Position numbers and translations under genes: made by a program. The notes under the pieces were generated by a model that was given only the letters and a program-made list of their open reading frames with translations, made no database searches and was not told the origin of the DNA. Of a stretch of 10,873 nt of DNA, positions 1 through 8,396 are shown piece after piece; within the stretch, counting starts at the first letter, position 1; each line of letters starts with the position of its first letter. The DNA is from Larix sibirica (Eukaryota > Streptophyta > Pinopsida > Pinales > Pinaceae). The stretch is taken from contig NWUY0303892210.1 in assembly GCA_004151065.3 (NCBI GenBank), forward strand, positions 1 through 10,873. Reading direction: 5' to 3'.

Positions 1-737
1 TTTTGGAGGAGGCACATGATCTCACTGCAGTTGAGCTAACCTTAATTTTGATGGATGACTGTTGTAGAGAGTTGGCTCACTATTATCCATCCCACACACA
101 TATGGCAGCCATCACACATAGGGATGCAGATTGGCAAAAGGGATTATTTCTTTTGGTGCCACTAGAGGAGAAGGAGTCTCCCACACTCTTTATTGATGAC
201 TTGATGGTTAGACCTTGGGGTTTGACAAGATCACCAGTCCCTTACTAGATTGATGAGAAGCAACATAACCATCTATATGATGTCTCCAACATGCATAACA
301 GTGCATGGGAGTTCGACTTGAGCCAATTAGGTGGAACAAGTAGTAGAGTGATGAGCTGTTGCACTAGAGTGAAGATGGCACACGGGGAAGCTACAATATT
401 TCCATTTGGATCATTAAGATGGAATGTTTATTCATTCACTGATTGGATGGATAGATACATGAGGGAGTTGAGTACCCCAAGGGGTAAGTTTGTTGTTTGC
501 ATCAGTGGAGAGTTTATTGACACATCATTCATTTTTTGTGAACAATTGCATGGGAATCTATGGTTGCTATGTGATGCCTTCAATATAATTGGATGGACAT
601 GGGATTTTCACCTATGTATTATGGATAGCAATGATCCTAGTTGTAGTGCTAGTTTGCACATGGCACATAAGGATTTTCATACTTGGTTGGAGAGACTCAC
701 AGAGGTTAGGTCTTGCATTGGGAGTGGTAAGCTTCCA

Positions 738-910
738 ATGTGGTGGTGGGATCCTAGTATCCTACTTGATGATAGATCCTCCCTGATGGTAATGATATTT
801 GGGAGCATGCATAAGTGGCAGTGGGATCCAGGAATTGATGGATCATTTCAGTTTGCATTGATGTATGGAGGAATGCAACACAAGCAGTGGGACCCTGGGA
901 TCATTTTTGG
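738..910 (+). repeat. Degenerate WDPG repeat within the retroelement ORF
   Basis: The sequence GTGGGA(T/C)CC occurs at 746, 821 and 887, giving spacings of 75 and 66 bp, both multiples of three. In the reading frame each copy encodes W-D-P followed by S/G and I. The last two copies are preceded by similar residues (HKWQ and HKQ). This looks like a degenerate coding tandem repeat of 22-25 residues. Its function is unknown. Confidence 0.6.
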
Positions 911-1041
911 AGATCTAGTTATAACCAGAGTAACACAACAATAGCATGGTGGCACTTCCATTAAGTTTAGTAGGAATTTGGAATTCCAATGCTTGTCAAG
1001 TTCAACTACAGATCTTAAATTGCTCGAGGAAAAGCAATCTC

Positions 1042-1053
1042 AGGAGGGGAGGA
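1042..1053 (+). promoter_or_regulatory. Polypurine tract (plus-strand priming site)
   Basis: Twelve consecutive purines (AGGAGGGGAGGA) end two bases before TGTCGTGTCC, the presumed LTR start. In LTR retrotransposons a purine run here primes plus-strand DNA synthesis. It is the main reason for placing the 3' LTR boundary at 1055. Confidence 0.7.
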
Positions 1054-1435
1054 TTGTCGTGTCCCCGTTTTGAAAAATCCATGGAGAAATGTCTAGCCCA
1101 TCCAACTCCATGGGATCTAGTGGAAAATTATTAACAAGGGAGTAAATTTTGGCCAAGTACTTTAGGAAATTAAATAAATTAGTTAGGGAGATAATTTGGT
1201 CTATAGTTGTTTCAGAATAAATTAAATTGGAGGTGATGCAATTAATATTTTGATATTTAATTATCATTGAATGTGAAAATGAGTTGGAATATTCCAAGGG
1301 ACCCATGAGGGCGCATAAGGAGATAATGATAGCTCAATGAGTTGTCAACCAAAGAGGAAACTGAAAGAAAAGCATAGCAAAGAAAAAGCAAGGAAATTGG
1401 AAAAAGCAGTGAAAAGCAAGCAAAGAAAAGCAGTT

Positions 1436-1620
1436 AGTTGTGAAAAGAAGGAAACATTAGGAAATCAAGGAGGGTGCAATTTAAAAAAAAAACAAAATTT
1501 ATTCAGTTGTGAAAAGAATGAAACATCAGGAAAGCAAGGAGGGCGTAGTTTCCAAAAGGAACAAAGCTGGTAAGTGTGAAAAGCAGGAAGTTCCAACTCA
1601 GTCAAGGAAGGCGCATTGGA
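1436..1620 (+). repeat. Three tandem copies of a 68-69 bp unit in the LTR U3
   Basis: Copies start at 1436, 1505 and about 1573 with AGTTGTGAAAAG or close variants (third copy AGTGTGAAAAG). Each continues with a GGAA-rich stretch and an AAGGAGGGCGCA-like end (TCAAGGAGGGTGC, GCAAGGAGGGCGT, TCAAGGAAGGCGC). They lie about 55-240 bp upstream of the TATA box, the usual place for repeated enhancers in a U3. The preceding 1340-1435 stretch is also rich in AAAGCA and GAAAAG. Confidence 0.65.
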
Positions 1621-1673
1621 TGAGGCCAAGGAGGTCCACTAGCAACTTAAATTTCTCAACAAGTAACCCAATC

Positions 1674-1681
1674 TATAAAAG
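1674..1681 (+). promoter_or_regulatory. TATA box of the LTR promoter
   Basis: TATAAAAG sits about 620 bp into the LTR, downstream of the U3 tandem repeats. A start near 1700-1710 would follow by the normal plant spacing. The position and context are right for a U3 promoter; activity is unknown. Confidence 0.5.
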
Positions 1682-2477
1682 GAGGGCGCACCACTTTCAC
1701 ATCTTTTGATAGTCTATGTTTATGATTAAGAAAGCTCAATGCTTTTCTAGGCTTTGGAGATGTGCCCTTAGCCACTTGTGAGAGATGTGCCCCATAGTTA
1801 TTGTTCCAGTATTCTGCATATGATTCAGTGCAACCATTGATGACTAATTTGCAGGTCTGATCCATCCCATTTCATGAAGAGATAGATCCTTCAGAGTTGA
1901 TGTAGAGATTCAGGAAGATTTGATGTGGTTTTGATGAGATTCACTTAGAGAAGGAGAACAATTGGAGAGGTCGCACTCCTGTAAGAAGCTTCAGATGTTG
2001 GGTGTGCCTTCCATGAGTTATTAGAAGTCCATTCTATGTTCCTGGGACTGATCCAATGTTTTCTACCCTTGTCTCATTCTTCCATCATAGATTCTTGCTT
2101 CCATGAATTCAAATCTTGTACATTGTGAGCTATATGTTAGAGTTGGAACTTGTATGATTTAATTAGTGCTATAAATATACAAATTGATGTTTGCTGCTGA
2201 TAAATACATGATTCTGATCTATTATATTTATTCTGAGAATGAATTCATGAGATTCCATAGTCACTTGTACTTCAATGTTTAAAGTCTTGCTCTTTTTGCA
2301 TGCAAAACTAGCTAGTTTCATTGAAATTATCATTGGAGGAGTTTTGTGAAACTGTTTTTCATTCTGTAAAGTGTAGCAGGTCCTTAATACATCCCTGAAC
2401 CATTTCCAAGTCTTAGAACTAAGTTTAGTGCAGGTCCTATAGTGTTTGGTTCATCCTAAAGGACGTGCTCCCCAACA

Positions 2478-2881
2478 GTCCTGAATTTCCTACCTTCTCC
2501 TAAGTCATCCCAAACTCAGTCAAACATTCCCAAATCCTCAAGATATTTTGTGTGCAGTTAGATTGGGACTTAGAAATAGGACATGCGCCTTATGATTGCA
2601 TCCAAATCCTATGTAAATGATCTAGCGTGCATATGCTGGTGTACCCAAGAAGCCTTGTGTAGACTTCAACGATAGCTGTTATTGAAACATAAAAGGTCTC
2701 ATTACATTGTACAGAGGATTCTTAAGCAAGATTATCCCTATTGTTTGCTGTTGAAACCTTGTCCCCACTCTAATCAGATCCAAGAAAGTCCAATTGTGAA
2801 GTTGGGTGGGTTTAGCTGAAACTAGGACTAGTTACCTCAACACTAGTCTAAATAACTAGTTCACCGTTTTTGTTGAAAATT
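2478..2881. other. Unassigned spacer between LTR and LINE fragment
   Basis: About 400 bp without a usable ORF on either strand. I looked for continuation of the LINE ORF2 toward reverse transcriptase on the minus strand in three frames and found no motif. It could be flanking host DNA, unrecognised LINE sequence or a longer U5. Three ACTAGT hexamers cluster at 2827, 2842 and 2855. Confidence 0.5.
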
Positions 2882-4016
2882 CTAATTTAAATCTTGGTGA
2901 TGAGTTAATATTCTCAGAATCTGATATGGGAATATTACATTTTCCCATTCCTTGAGACTTGATTTGACCAATTTTAGCTTTTGTTCCTAGATGTAAGAGG
3001 GCGAACTGGATATGGATTGCTTCAAAACTTCAAAAATGATCTCCATAGCCTAGGGATCTTGAAGGCATAAGGGAGAAAATCGGAGAGGAATATTCCTAAA
3101 GTTTTGAGGACACAAGTATAGAGAAATGGGATTGTGGTTAGAAATTGTTGACGGGAGAATGCACGTGGAGATGATGTAAATTAATAGAAGCAAAATTAAT
3201 ATGGACTAAGAAGCGATCTAATTTGCAGCAGTGTTGCTTGGGCCAATTTTCCTATTTGACCAAGTGGATTTCCCTCTTGTTGGTTTGATATCGACCAAGT
3301 TCCAATTTGTTAAAATATTTTCCATTTTCTCTTAAAAGGCATCCCTTATGATGGCCCGTCCTCTTTTTTCTTTGCTAGATAACACCATGTTAAAATCACT
3401 TGCTACTATGTAGTTCTTGGTTGGCTTGGTGTCCTTTAGGGCCTCTATAGAGAATCAACAATATTATTTTTCTCTGTAAGCTAAAAACATGTATACATTA
3501 ATAACATTGAGCTTTATACTTGAATGGATGTGATGCAATCCTATGTAGATCTAGTGCTGAGATTGCTAGAGTGTTTCAAGGCAGAATTGGGAGATGTCCA
3601 AGAGCCAACATATAACTCTGAAAGTGCCCCTAGAGCTACTATTGCTCCTTCAAAATTCTTCCACAAACTTTTTTCAATTTGAAGAATTTCATATGGTTTG
3701 AGCTTTGTCTCCTAGATGAGGATGATAGTTTTCTTTTTTAATTTAACTAGATCTTGCACTACCACTTCAATGGATAGAGGATATCTCTAAGAAGGAACAT
3801 CAAATTGATTTGCTATTGGGGTAGATCTAGTTATATGAGGACTAATAGTTGGAGAAGAAGGGGTTTTTCCAAGGGGAGATGTTGAGGGGGATTGATTTGT
3901 TGCAACATCGACCACATTCTAAGAAGATCCTACATGATTAGAGCTAGATGGAATTGAATAAGAAGATGAAGGGACTATGAGAGGGATGCTGGTGTTTATT
4001 TTCTACTTAAAGCTCA
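2882..4016 (-). pseudogene. LINE ORF2 N-terminal endonuclease domain, frameshifted
   Basis: After the A-run at 4017-4023 the coding signal continues one frame over. It passes through a Ser/Thr/Pro-rich linker and reaches an endonuclease start at 3703-3711, where I-stop-E-T-K-L stands for the IQETK motif, with the catalytic Glu kept. A second frame carries NYIVASDFNMVLSS (3389-3400 codes SDFN; family GDFN) and then LVDIKPTRGKSTWSN. A third has LDRFLV near 3218. The second frame returns with SNHNPISL at 3134-3142 (family SDH, Asp changed to Asn) and SPSYI-stop-EQKLKLVKSSLKEW. This is the exonuclease-endonuclease-phosphatase fold that nicks target DNA in LINE retrotransposition. The frameshifts, the lost SDH Asp and many TAG stops make it inactive. 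Confidence 0.8.
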
Positions 4017-4823
4017 TTTTTTTCTTGATGACCCACCATTGATCTTCTTTATTGGTATAAACTTGTTCTTGATGTAGATTTTTCTTGCAAATTTCGCAAA
4101 GTGGTCATACTCATGGAAAGCTTTGCACTTGAAGGGAAATTGTTCATAGTCCAACTTTTGATAATGTTTCCAGTTGTCCACTATGAGGAGAATGTCTTCC
4201 AACAACCCTTTCTCTAGATCTACTTCCACATAGATTTTGGTACATGCAAACATGCCATCTTGTTTAGATATATCGATGTATTTCTGCAACGTATTATTAA
4301 TGCTCTACAATGAATCTTCATTCCAACAATGTAGGGGAAGGTGTGACAATTGGACCTAAAATGGGACAACTGAGGGCATATCCAAATCCAGATCGAAATC
4401 TGGTGTCCACTGATTCAAATACATCCCCCTGACACCAAAGAAATACAACCCATTTTTGAAAATAAGGTCTCGGTTTTCTTTGGCTTCGAAGATGAATGCA
4501 TAAAATCCTCACCCACAAAAATAATGGGTGATCTTGCCTTTGATGAGAACTTGCCAATTTTAGTGAACCAAGGATGCCAAGGAATGGGGTGATGGCCATA
4601 TCCTAGTGAATTTACCAATCAAGCCTCTTTATACCAGGGATAAATCCATATGCTAAGAGTTTGAAGCCAACAAAGGGACCTCTAGGATGTTATCCAATTT
4701 CTTAACAAAGTGGGAGGGTTGAGATTTTGCAGTAGATTTTCCAATAACCAAGTTCAAATCTTGGAAGTCGTTGGCCTCAACATTTGTAGGGGGTGGTAAC
4801 CCCCCTTTAGAATCCAGATCCAT
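4014..4823 (-). pseudogene. LINE ORF1: DUF4283 and zinc-knuckle protein, nonsense-riddled
   Basis: One frame of 270 codons runs from ATG at 4821-4823 (an in-frame TAG lies 9 nt upstream) to TGA at 4014-4016. It has six internal stops and no frameshift. Encoded landmarks in order are MDLDSKGG at the start, FYAFIFEAKENRDLIFKNG, GVRGMYLNQWTPDFD, LPLHCW, DGMFACTKIYVEVDLEKGL and YEQFPFKCKAFHEYDHFAKF. These are the signature of the DUF4283 and zf-CCHC_4 proteins encoded by plant LINEs, which bind the element RNA. The C-x2-C-x4-H-x4-C knuckle keeps the first Cys and the His, but the second and last Cys are lost. The shorter ORFs at 4318-4599 and 4415-4618 are off-frame shadows. The final TGA appears only because of a one-base deficit in a run of seven A at 4017-4023 (minus strand). 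Confidence 0.85.
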
Positions 4824-4884
4824 GGAAACCTAGGAGAGGGCATGTGCACTAGTTAAAGAGCTATAAGAGAGGGCCAAAAAGGTC

Positions 4885-7045
4885 AACAAAATTGTGGAAA
4901 ACCTTGTACTGGTTTCCACATGACCATGGATAAGGCCTTAAGACCCATCCTTGGTGAAGAAAATATCCTAGTGGTGTATTTATCCCACTTGGTGGCTAAC
5001 CTTATAAAGGGTGTGTGTAATGGTTTAAGACCTCCTTTCATCCCATGAGCCTTGGAATATTCATTTAAGTCATATGGCCCTTCTTTTCCCACTTGGACAT
5101 GATAAAGACCCCAAGATCCTTCCCTAGTATGAAAAACCTCTTATAAGCATCCATATCCCACTTGGAGATCAAAGATCCTTTTTAGAGGGCAAATGCGGTG
5201 TTTTGAGGTCATGTTCGTGGATTAGATCCTTAAAATATTCCTATACAACTTGAGGACCTTTGTTTTATCTCCTTACTATGGTTGATACCTATAGACCCAT
5301 ATTTGGTCCACAAAACCTCTTATTGGGACCCATTTCCCAACATAGGATAAATATCCCCTCTAAAGGGCCTCTATGGTGGTACAAGGACTTATTCATGGAT
5401 CATGATCCTTAAAAGCTTCTTTAGGTCCTAAGACCTTTTTTTTTCTCCCATGACCATGTTTGAGATTTTGAGACCCATTGACTCTATCTAAAAATTTCTA
5501 ATGGTTCCCATATGTCATTTGAGAGATAAAGGTTATGAGTCTTAAAAGACTAGTTGAGATTATACGACCCTTGTTTTCCTTTGTCGACCATGGTCAAGGC
5601 CTCAAGACTAATGCTTAGTACACAAAATATCTTAATGATGCACATATCCCACCAAGAGGCCAATGATTTGGGTCTCTATGATGGTTTCAAGCCTTGCTCA
5701 AGAACCAAGGCCCTAAAAACTTCATTTTGGGCCAAAGACTCAAGAGCCATCTCTTTTGTACAAAACCTCCTAATGTTACCCATATCTTACTCAAGGAAAA
5801 TGGTACTTACTAGAGGGTTTTTGTGGTGGTTTGAGAAATATTTAATGTTCCATAAGACCTATAAGATTGATTTAGGGATGAAGGACCTTATTTTCCTCCC
5901 ATGATCATGATCAAGGCTCTTAGACCCATCACTATTATAAAAAACTCCTAATGGCACCCACTTGTGTGCAAAAGATCTATTTTAAACAATACATTTTGTA
6001 GCTCAAGACCTTGAACATAGCCTATTAGGCCAAGAATCTTTGTTTGGGTTTAATTCCATGGATTCCCCCCCTCAACCAGTCTAAAGGCCTCGAGATCCAT
6101 CCCTTATGGACAAAATGTCGTAATGGTATCCATTTCTCACTAGAAGGACAATGTTTCTCTATAGTGGAGATATCATGTGGTTTATGGCCACTGATCTTTA
6201 AAGGTTTCATCAAGGACCCAAGGGCCTTATTTTCCTCTCTTGACCATGACCAATGCCTTAAGACATCCATCCCTAGCGCAGAAGACTTCATAATGGTATA
6301 CATATTCCACTCTGAGGCCAAATATCACCTCTAAAGGGCCTTTGTTGTGGTTTGAGGTCATGCTCATGGCTAATGAGCCTTAGATATCCATTTATAATGT
6401 AAGGCACCTATTTTCCTCCCATATACTATCTATATGCCAAATATCCACTCTAAAGGGTCTATGTTGTGGGTTTTGGTTTTGATCATGGTCCATTCGCTCA
6501 AGAATATCAATTTAGGGTCTAATTCCCTCAATTTCTCCCTCGACCATGGTCCAAAATCCATCCCTAATGCATAAAACCTCATATTGGTGCCTATACCCCA
6601 CTCTAAGAAGAATGATATCTTATATATGGCATGTTTTGTGGTTTGTGGCCTTGTTCATGGATCTTGGGTCCTAGAAACTTCATCAAGGGCCTAAGGACTT
6701 ATTTTCCTCGTACATCCATTTACAAGACCTTAAAACCAATCCCTACTATCCAAGGCATTATAAGAGAAACCATATTTCACTTGGAGGTCAAATATCCCCT
6801 TTAGAGGGCTTGCGTGTTAGTTCTAAGCCTTGTTCATGGCCCATGAGCCGTAGAACCTTCATTTAGAGACAATTTCCCTTGTTTTCCTCCCCTTATAGTG
6901 GTCAAGTCTCTAAAAATCATCTCTCATGCTCGAAACCTTTTAAGAGCACCCATATTACCATTGGAAACAAAATATCCTCATTAGAGGGACTATGTGGTGG
7001 TTTAAGGTATTGATCATGGCCTAAATATTCATTTTCTATTTTGTT
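4885..7045. repeat. Degenerate tandem array, unit about 178 bp, about 13 units
   Basis: A (T/A)AGAGGG or AAAGGG anchor followed by a (T)GTGGTGGTTT-like element recurs near 5006, 5184, 5362, 5528, 5668, 5812, 5985, 6163, 6333, 6450, 6625, 6803 and 6983. Most spacings are 166-180 bp, and three are short (140, 144 and 117). A second anchor (CATGACCATGG or GACCATGGTC, then AAGACCCATCCCT) recurs in step at about 4919, 5450, 5587, 5901, 6241 and 6541. A third anchor, TTATTTTCCTCCC, precedes it. Units differ strongly from one another, so the array is old. ORFs crossing it (5554-5904, 6025-6321, 6044-6334, 4883-5092) follow no common frame and are not genes. It could be a satellite remnant or the LINE's 5' UTR monomers. 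Confidence 0.8.
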
Positions 7046-7213
7046 GAAAATACACATTTATTTATGCAGAAACATAAAAATATCGTAAGATAAACATGTA
7101 AAGCTCTTCATGACCTTTCCAATGAGCTAAAAACTTCAATAGTAGATGTTGAGGTATAAAGTTATGGAAAAACTACTAAAATAAGTTGTTATGTTAAAAA
7201 TAGCGCGTGCACG

Positions 7214-7279
7214 TTTTGGAATGTGCACATGTTATTATCGTATGTGCATTCCTAAAATGCATGCACATCTTGTGCATGC
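7214..7279. repeat. Two adjacent inverted repeats built on TGCA motifs
   Basis: TTTTGGAATGTGCACAT (7214-7230) is mirrored by ATGTGCATTCCTAAAA (7242-7257), with small gaps in the pairing and a spacer of 11. Directly after it, GCATGCACA (7259-7267) and TGTGCATGC (7271-7279) form a perfect 9-bp inverted repeat around a 3-nt loop. Further TGCAC copies lie at 7207, 7351 and 7371. Confidence 0.7.
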
Positions 7280-7756
7280 TTATTGGGCAAACTTCATGGA
7301 GACCTTTGTGATGGTTCAGAGGGCACTGAGTATATTGTAAAAGGAACATGTGCACGCTTTAAATAACATATGCACTTTCTAGCATGATTGCGTTATTGAA
7401 TTCTTTGTTTCCACTTTTTCAACCATCAACTTCGTGGGAGTGCCCTAATGCATAACCCATATCCCATGAGCATTAGTCAAGGTGACTAGTTTCTCATGAT
7501 ATTGAATATTCCGCTTAATACTTATCGCATTGGGTGATTCTCATAGGGCTGAAGAAGCGGGATTGAAAGTAGTGAAATGAATTGCATAGCATCAATCATC
7601 ACCTGTGAGGCTTGTACCCAAATAATAGGACTTTTGGGAGGTCACCGATATGGAAATTTTGAAAATCACCTTTCAATCCAAATTCAAAAATTTCACCTCA
7701 CCTTTGAGGTTCCCTGGATCTATTTCATGTGAACTTTCAACCTTGGGGTTGAATCT

Positions 7757-7785
7757 GAAATATAAACTATAGTAGTTTGTATTTC
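7757..7785. repeat. Imperfect 13-bp inverted repeat
   Basis: GAAATATAAACTA and TAGTTTGTATTTC pair at 12 of 13 positions around a 3-nt loop. A second small inverted repeat (TTCAACC, loop of four, GGTTGAA) lies just upstream near 7736-7753. They could be MITE debris or chance in AT-rich DNA. Confidence 0.5.
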
Positions 7786-8373
7786 ATTTCTATCCAACCA
7801 ATCACATAAGGCAACTCAAGAAAATAAGCATTAAACAATTGTACTTCAAGGGAAATAATGTTTCCATCCCTCAAGGAACAAATCCCACCATATAATATAT
7901 TTTAAATTATTTATTTATAATAGATTTATTACAACGATAAATCCGTCCACTTAGCTTCTATATGTTTATCAAATCACAAAACAAAATCTGCTCACTATTA
8001 TGTTAAGTCAACATACATAATTAGCACTAGAGACTACTCAATCACCATGAGAACATGTGTCAAATTATAAATGCAAGTACACAAAGTTTGGACAACAAAG
8101 AACTCTTCATATATACATAAAATGAAGTTACACATACATACTGAGAAATTTTTCAAATTTGGTACAAGATAGTTCTTCAAGCTTATCACAAATTAGGATC
8201 CTTCAGTGCTCTTTAAACCCTAGTTAAGGTAAATTCAACAAGATAGTTTCACACCCACTGTCAAACCATCACCACCAACTCCTTAGTGAGGAATCACTCC
8301 CAACCAAATCTAGTCACTCCACTAAAGATCCACAACTAGCAAGCATACACACCGACAAGTCCGCTTTGAAACC

Positions 8374-8396
8374 TACACTTGTATCATACAAGTGTA
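8374..8396. repeat. Perfect 10-bp inverted repeat with 3-nt loop
   Basis: TACACTTGTA at 8374-8383 and TACAAGTGTA at 8387-8396 are exact reverse complements around TCA. If the LTR reading is right, this hairpin would lie in transcribed R-U5 RNA. It lacks the T-run of a bacterial terminator and should not be read as one. Confidence 0.7.

Larger units (their letters stand above)
1..1073 (+). pseudogene. C-terminal part of LTR-retrotransposon polyprotein or downstream ORF, broken by two stops
   Basis: One reading frame runs from the window edge (first in-frame codon at position 3) to a TGA at 1071-1073. It is interrupted only by TAG at 246-248 and TAG at 942-944, so it counts as one decayed gene rather than several small ones. 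The N-terminal two thirds match no domain I recognise. Residues encoded from about 738 to 905 carry three W-D-P-(S/G)-(I) motifs. The last codons read LLEEKQSQEGRIV, the kind of ending seen in plant LTR-retrotransposon frames just before the polypurine tract. The frame ends about 18 nt inside the following LTR. No protease, reverse transcriptase or integrase motif is present; these would lie upstream of the window. Assignment to an LTR element is well supported by the adjacent polypurine tract and LTR start. Ty3/gypsy affiliation is likely but inferred. Confidence 0.6.
1055..2477 (+). mobile_element. Probable 3' LTR of the retrotransposon ending at 1073
   Basis: The segment begins TGTCGTGTCC directly after a polypurine tract and can be closed at CCCCAACA (2470-2477). 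This gives TGT...ACA ends and a length near 1.42 kb. Inside are an A/G-rich U3-like part with a 68-69 bp triplication, a TATA box at 1674 and about 770 bp of downstream R-U5-like sequence without long ORFs. The 5' end is well supported. The 3' end is a guess from the terminal ACA, because the 5' LTR and target-site duplication are outside the window. Small ORFs inside it (for example 1337-1573 and 1509-1709) are products of A-rich repeats and are not genes. Confidence 0.6.
2882..4823 (-). mobile_element. Plant L1-type LINE, 5' half (ORF1 plus endonuclease), decayed
   Basis: Read on the minus strand, this stretch gives the order expected at the front of a plant LINE: start codon, DUF4283-like nucleic-acid-binding region, CCHC_4-type knuckle, a Ser/Thr/Pro-rich linker and an AP-type endonuclease. 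Similarity to the family stops near 2882. No reverse transcriptase, RNase H or poly-A tail follows, so the 3' half is missing, perhaps through later insertion or deletion. At least three frameshifts and more than ten in-frame stops show an old, inactive copy. The array at 4885-7045 lies immediately upstream in element sense. Confidence 0.8.
7046..8190. other. Non-coding stretch with inverted repeats, no gene seen
   Basis: No ORF of note and no protein-family signal on either strand. Most of it is AT-rich (notably about 7890-7935). It holds the TGCA-rich hairpin cluster at 7200-7375, a pair of small inverted repeats at 7736-7785 and a short 5S-rRNA-like match on the minus strand at 7628-7646. 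I cannot assign it to an element. Confidence 0.5.

Noticed and set aside
1040-1306. Minus-strand ORF of 88 codons across the LTR start
   Set aside because: It is antisense to the retroelement ORF end, polypurine tract and U3, and has no recognisable domain.
1337-1709. Lys-rich plus-strand ORFs at 1337-1573 and 1509-1709
   Set aside because: They come from the A/G-rich tandem repeats of the LTR U3, overlap in different frames and show no domain.
4318-4618. Minus-strand ORFs 4318-4599 and 4415-4618
   Set aside because: Both are off-frame shadows of the LINE ORF1 frame, which reads through this stretch with clear DUF4283 motifs and a few stops.
5554-6334. ORFs of about 96-116 codons on both strands (5554-5904, 6025-6321, 6044-6334)
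   Set aside because: They lie within the 178-bp array, in different frames in different units, overlap each other on opposite strands and resemble no protein family.
4885-7045. CRISPR array
   Set aside because: The units are long, diverged along their whole length, have no constant short repeat with unique spacers, and sit in plant-type transposon DNA.
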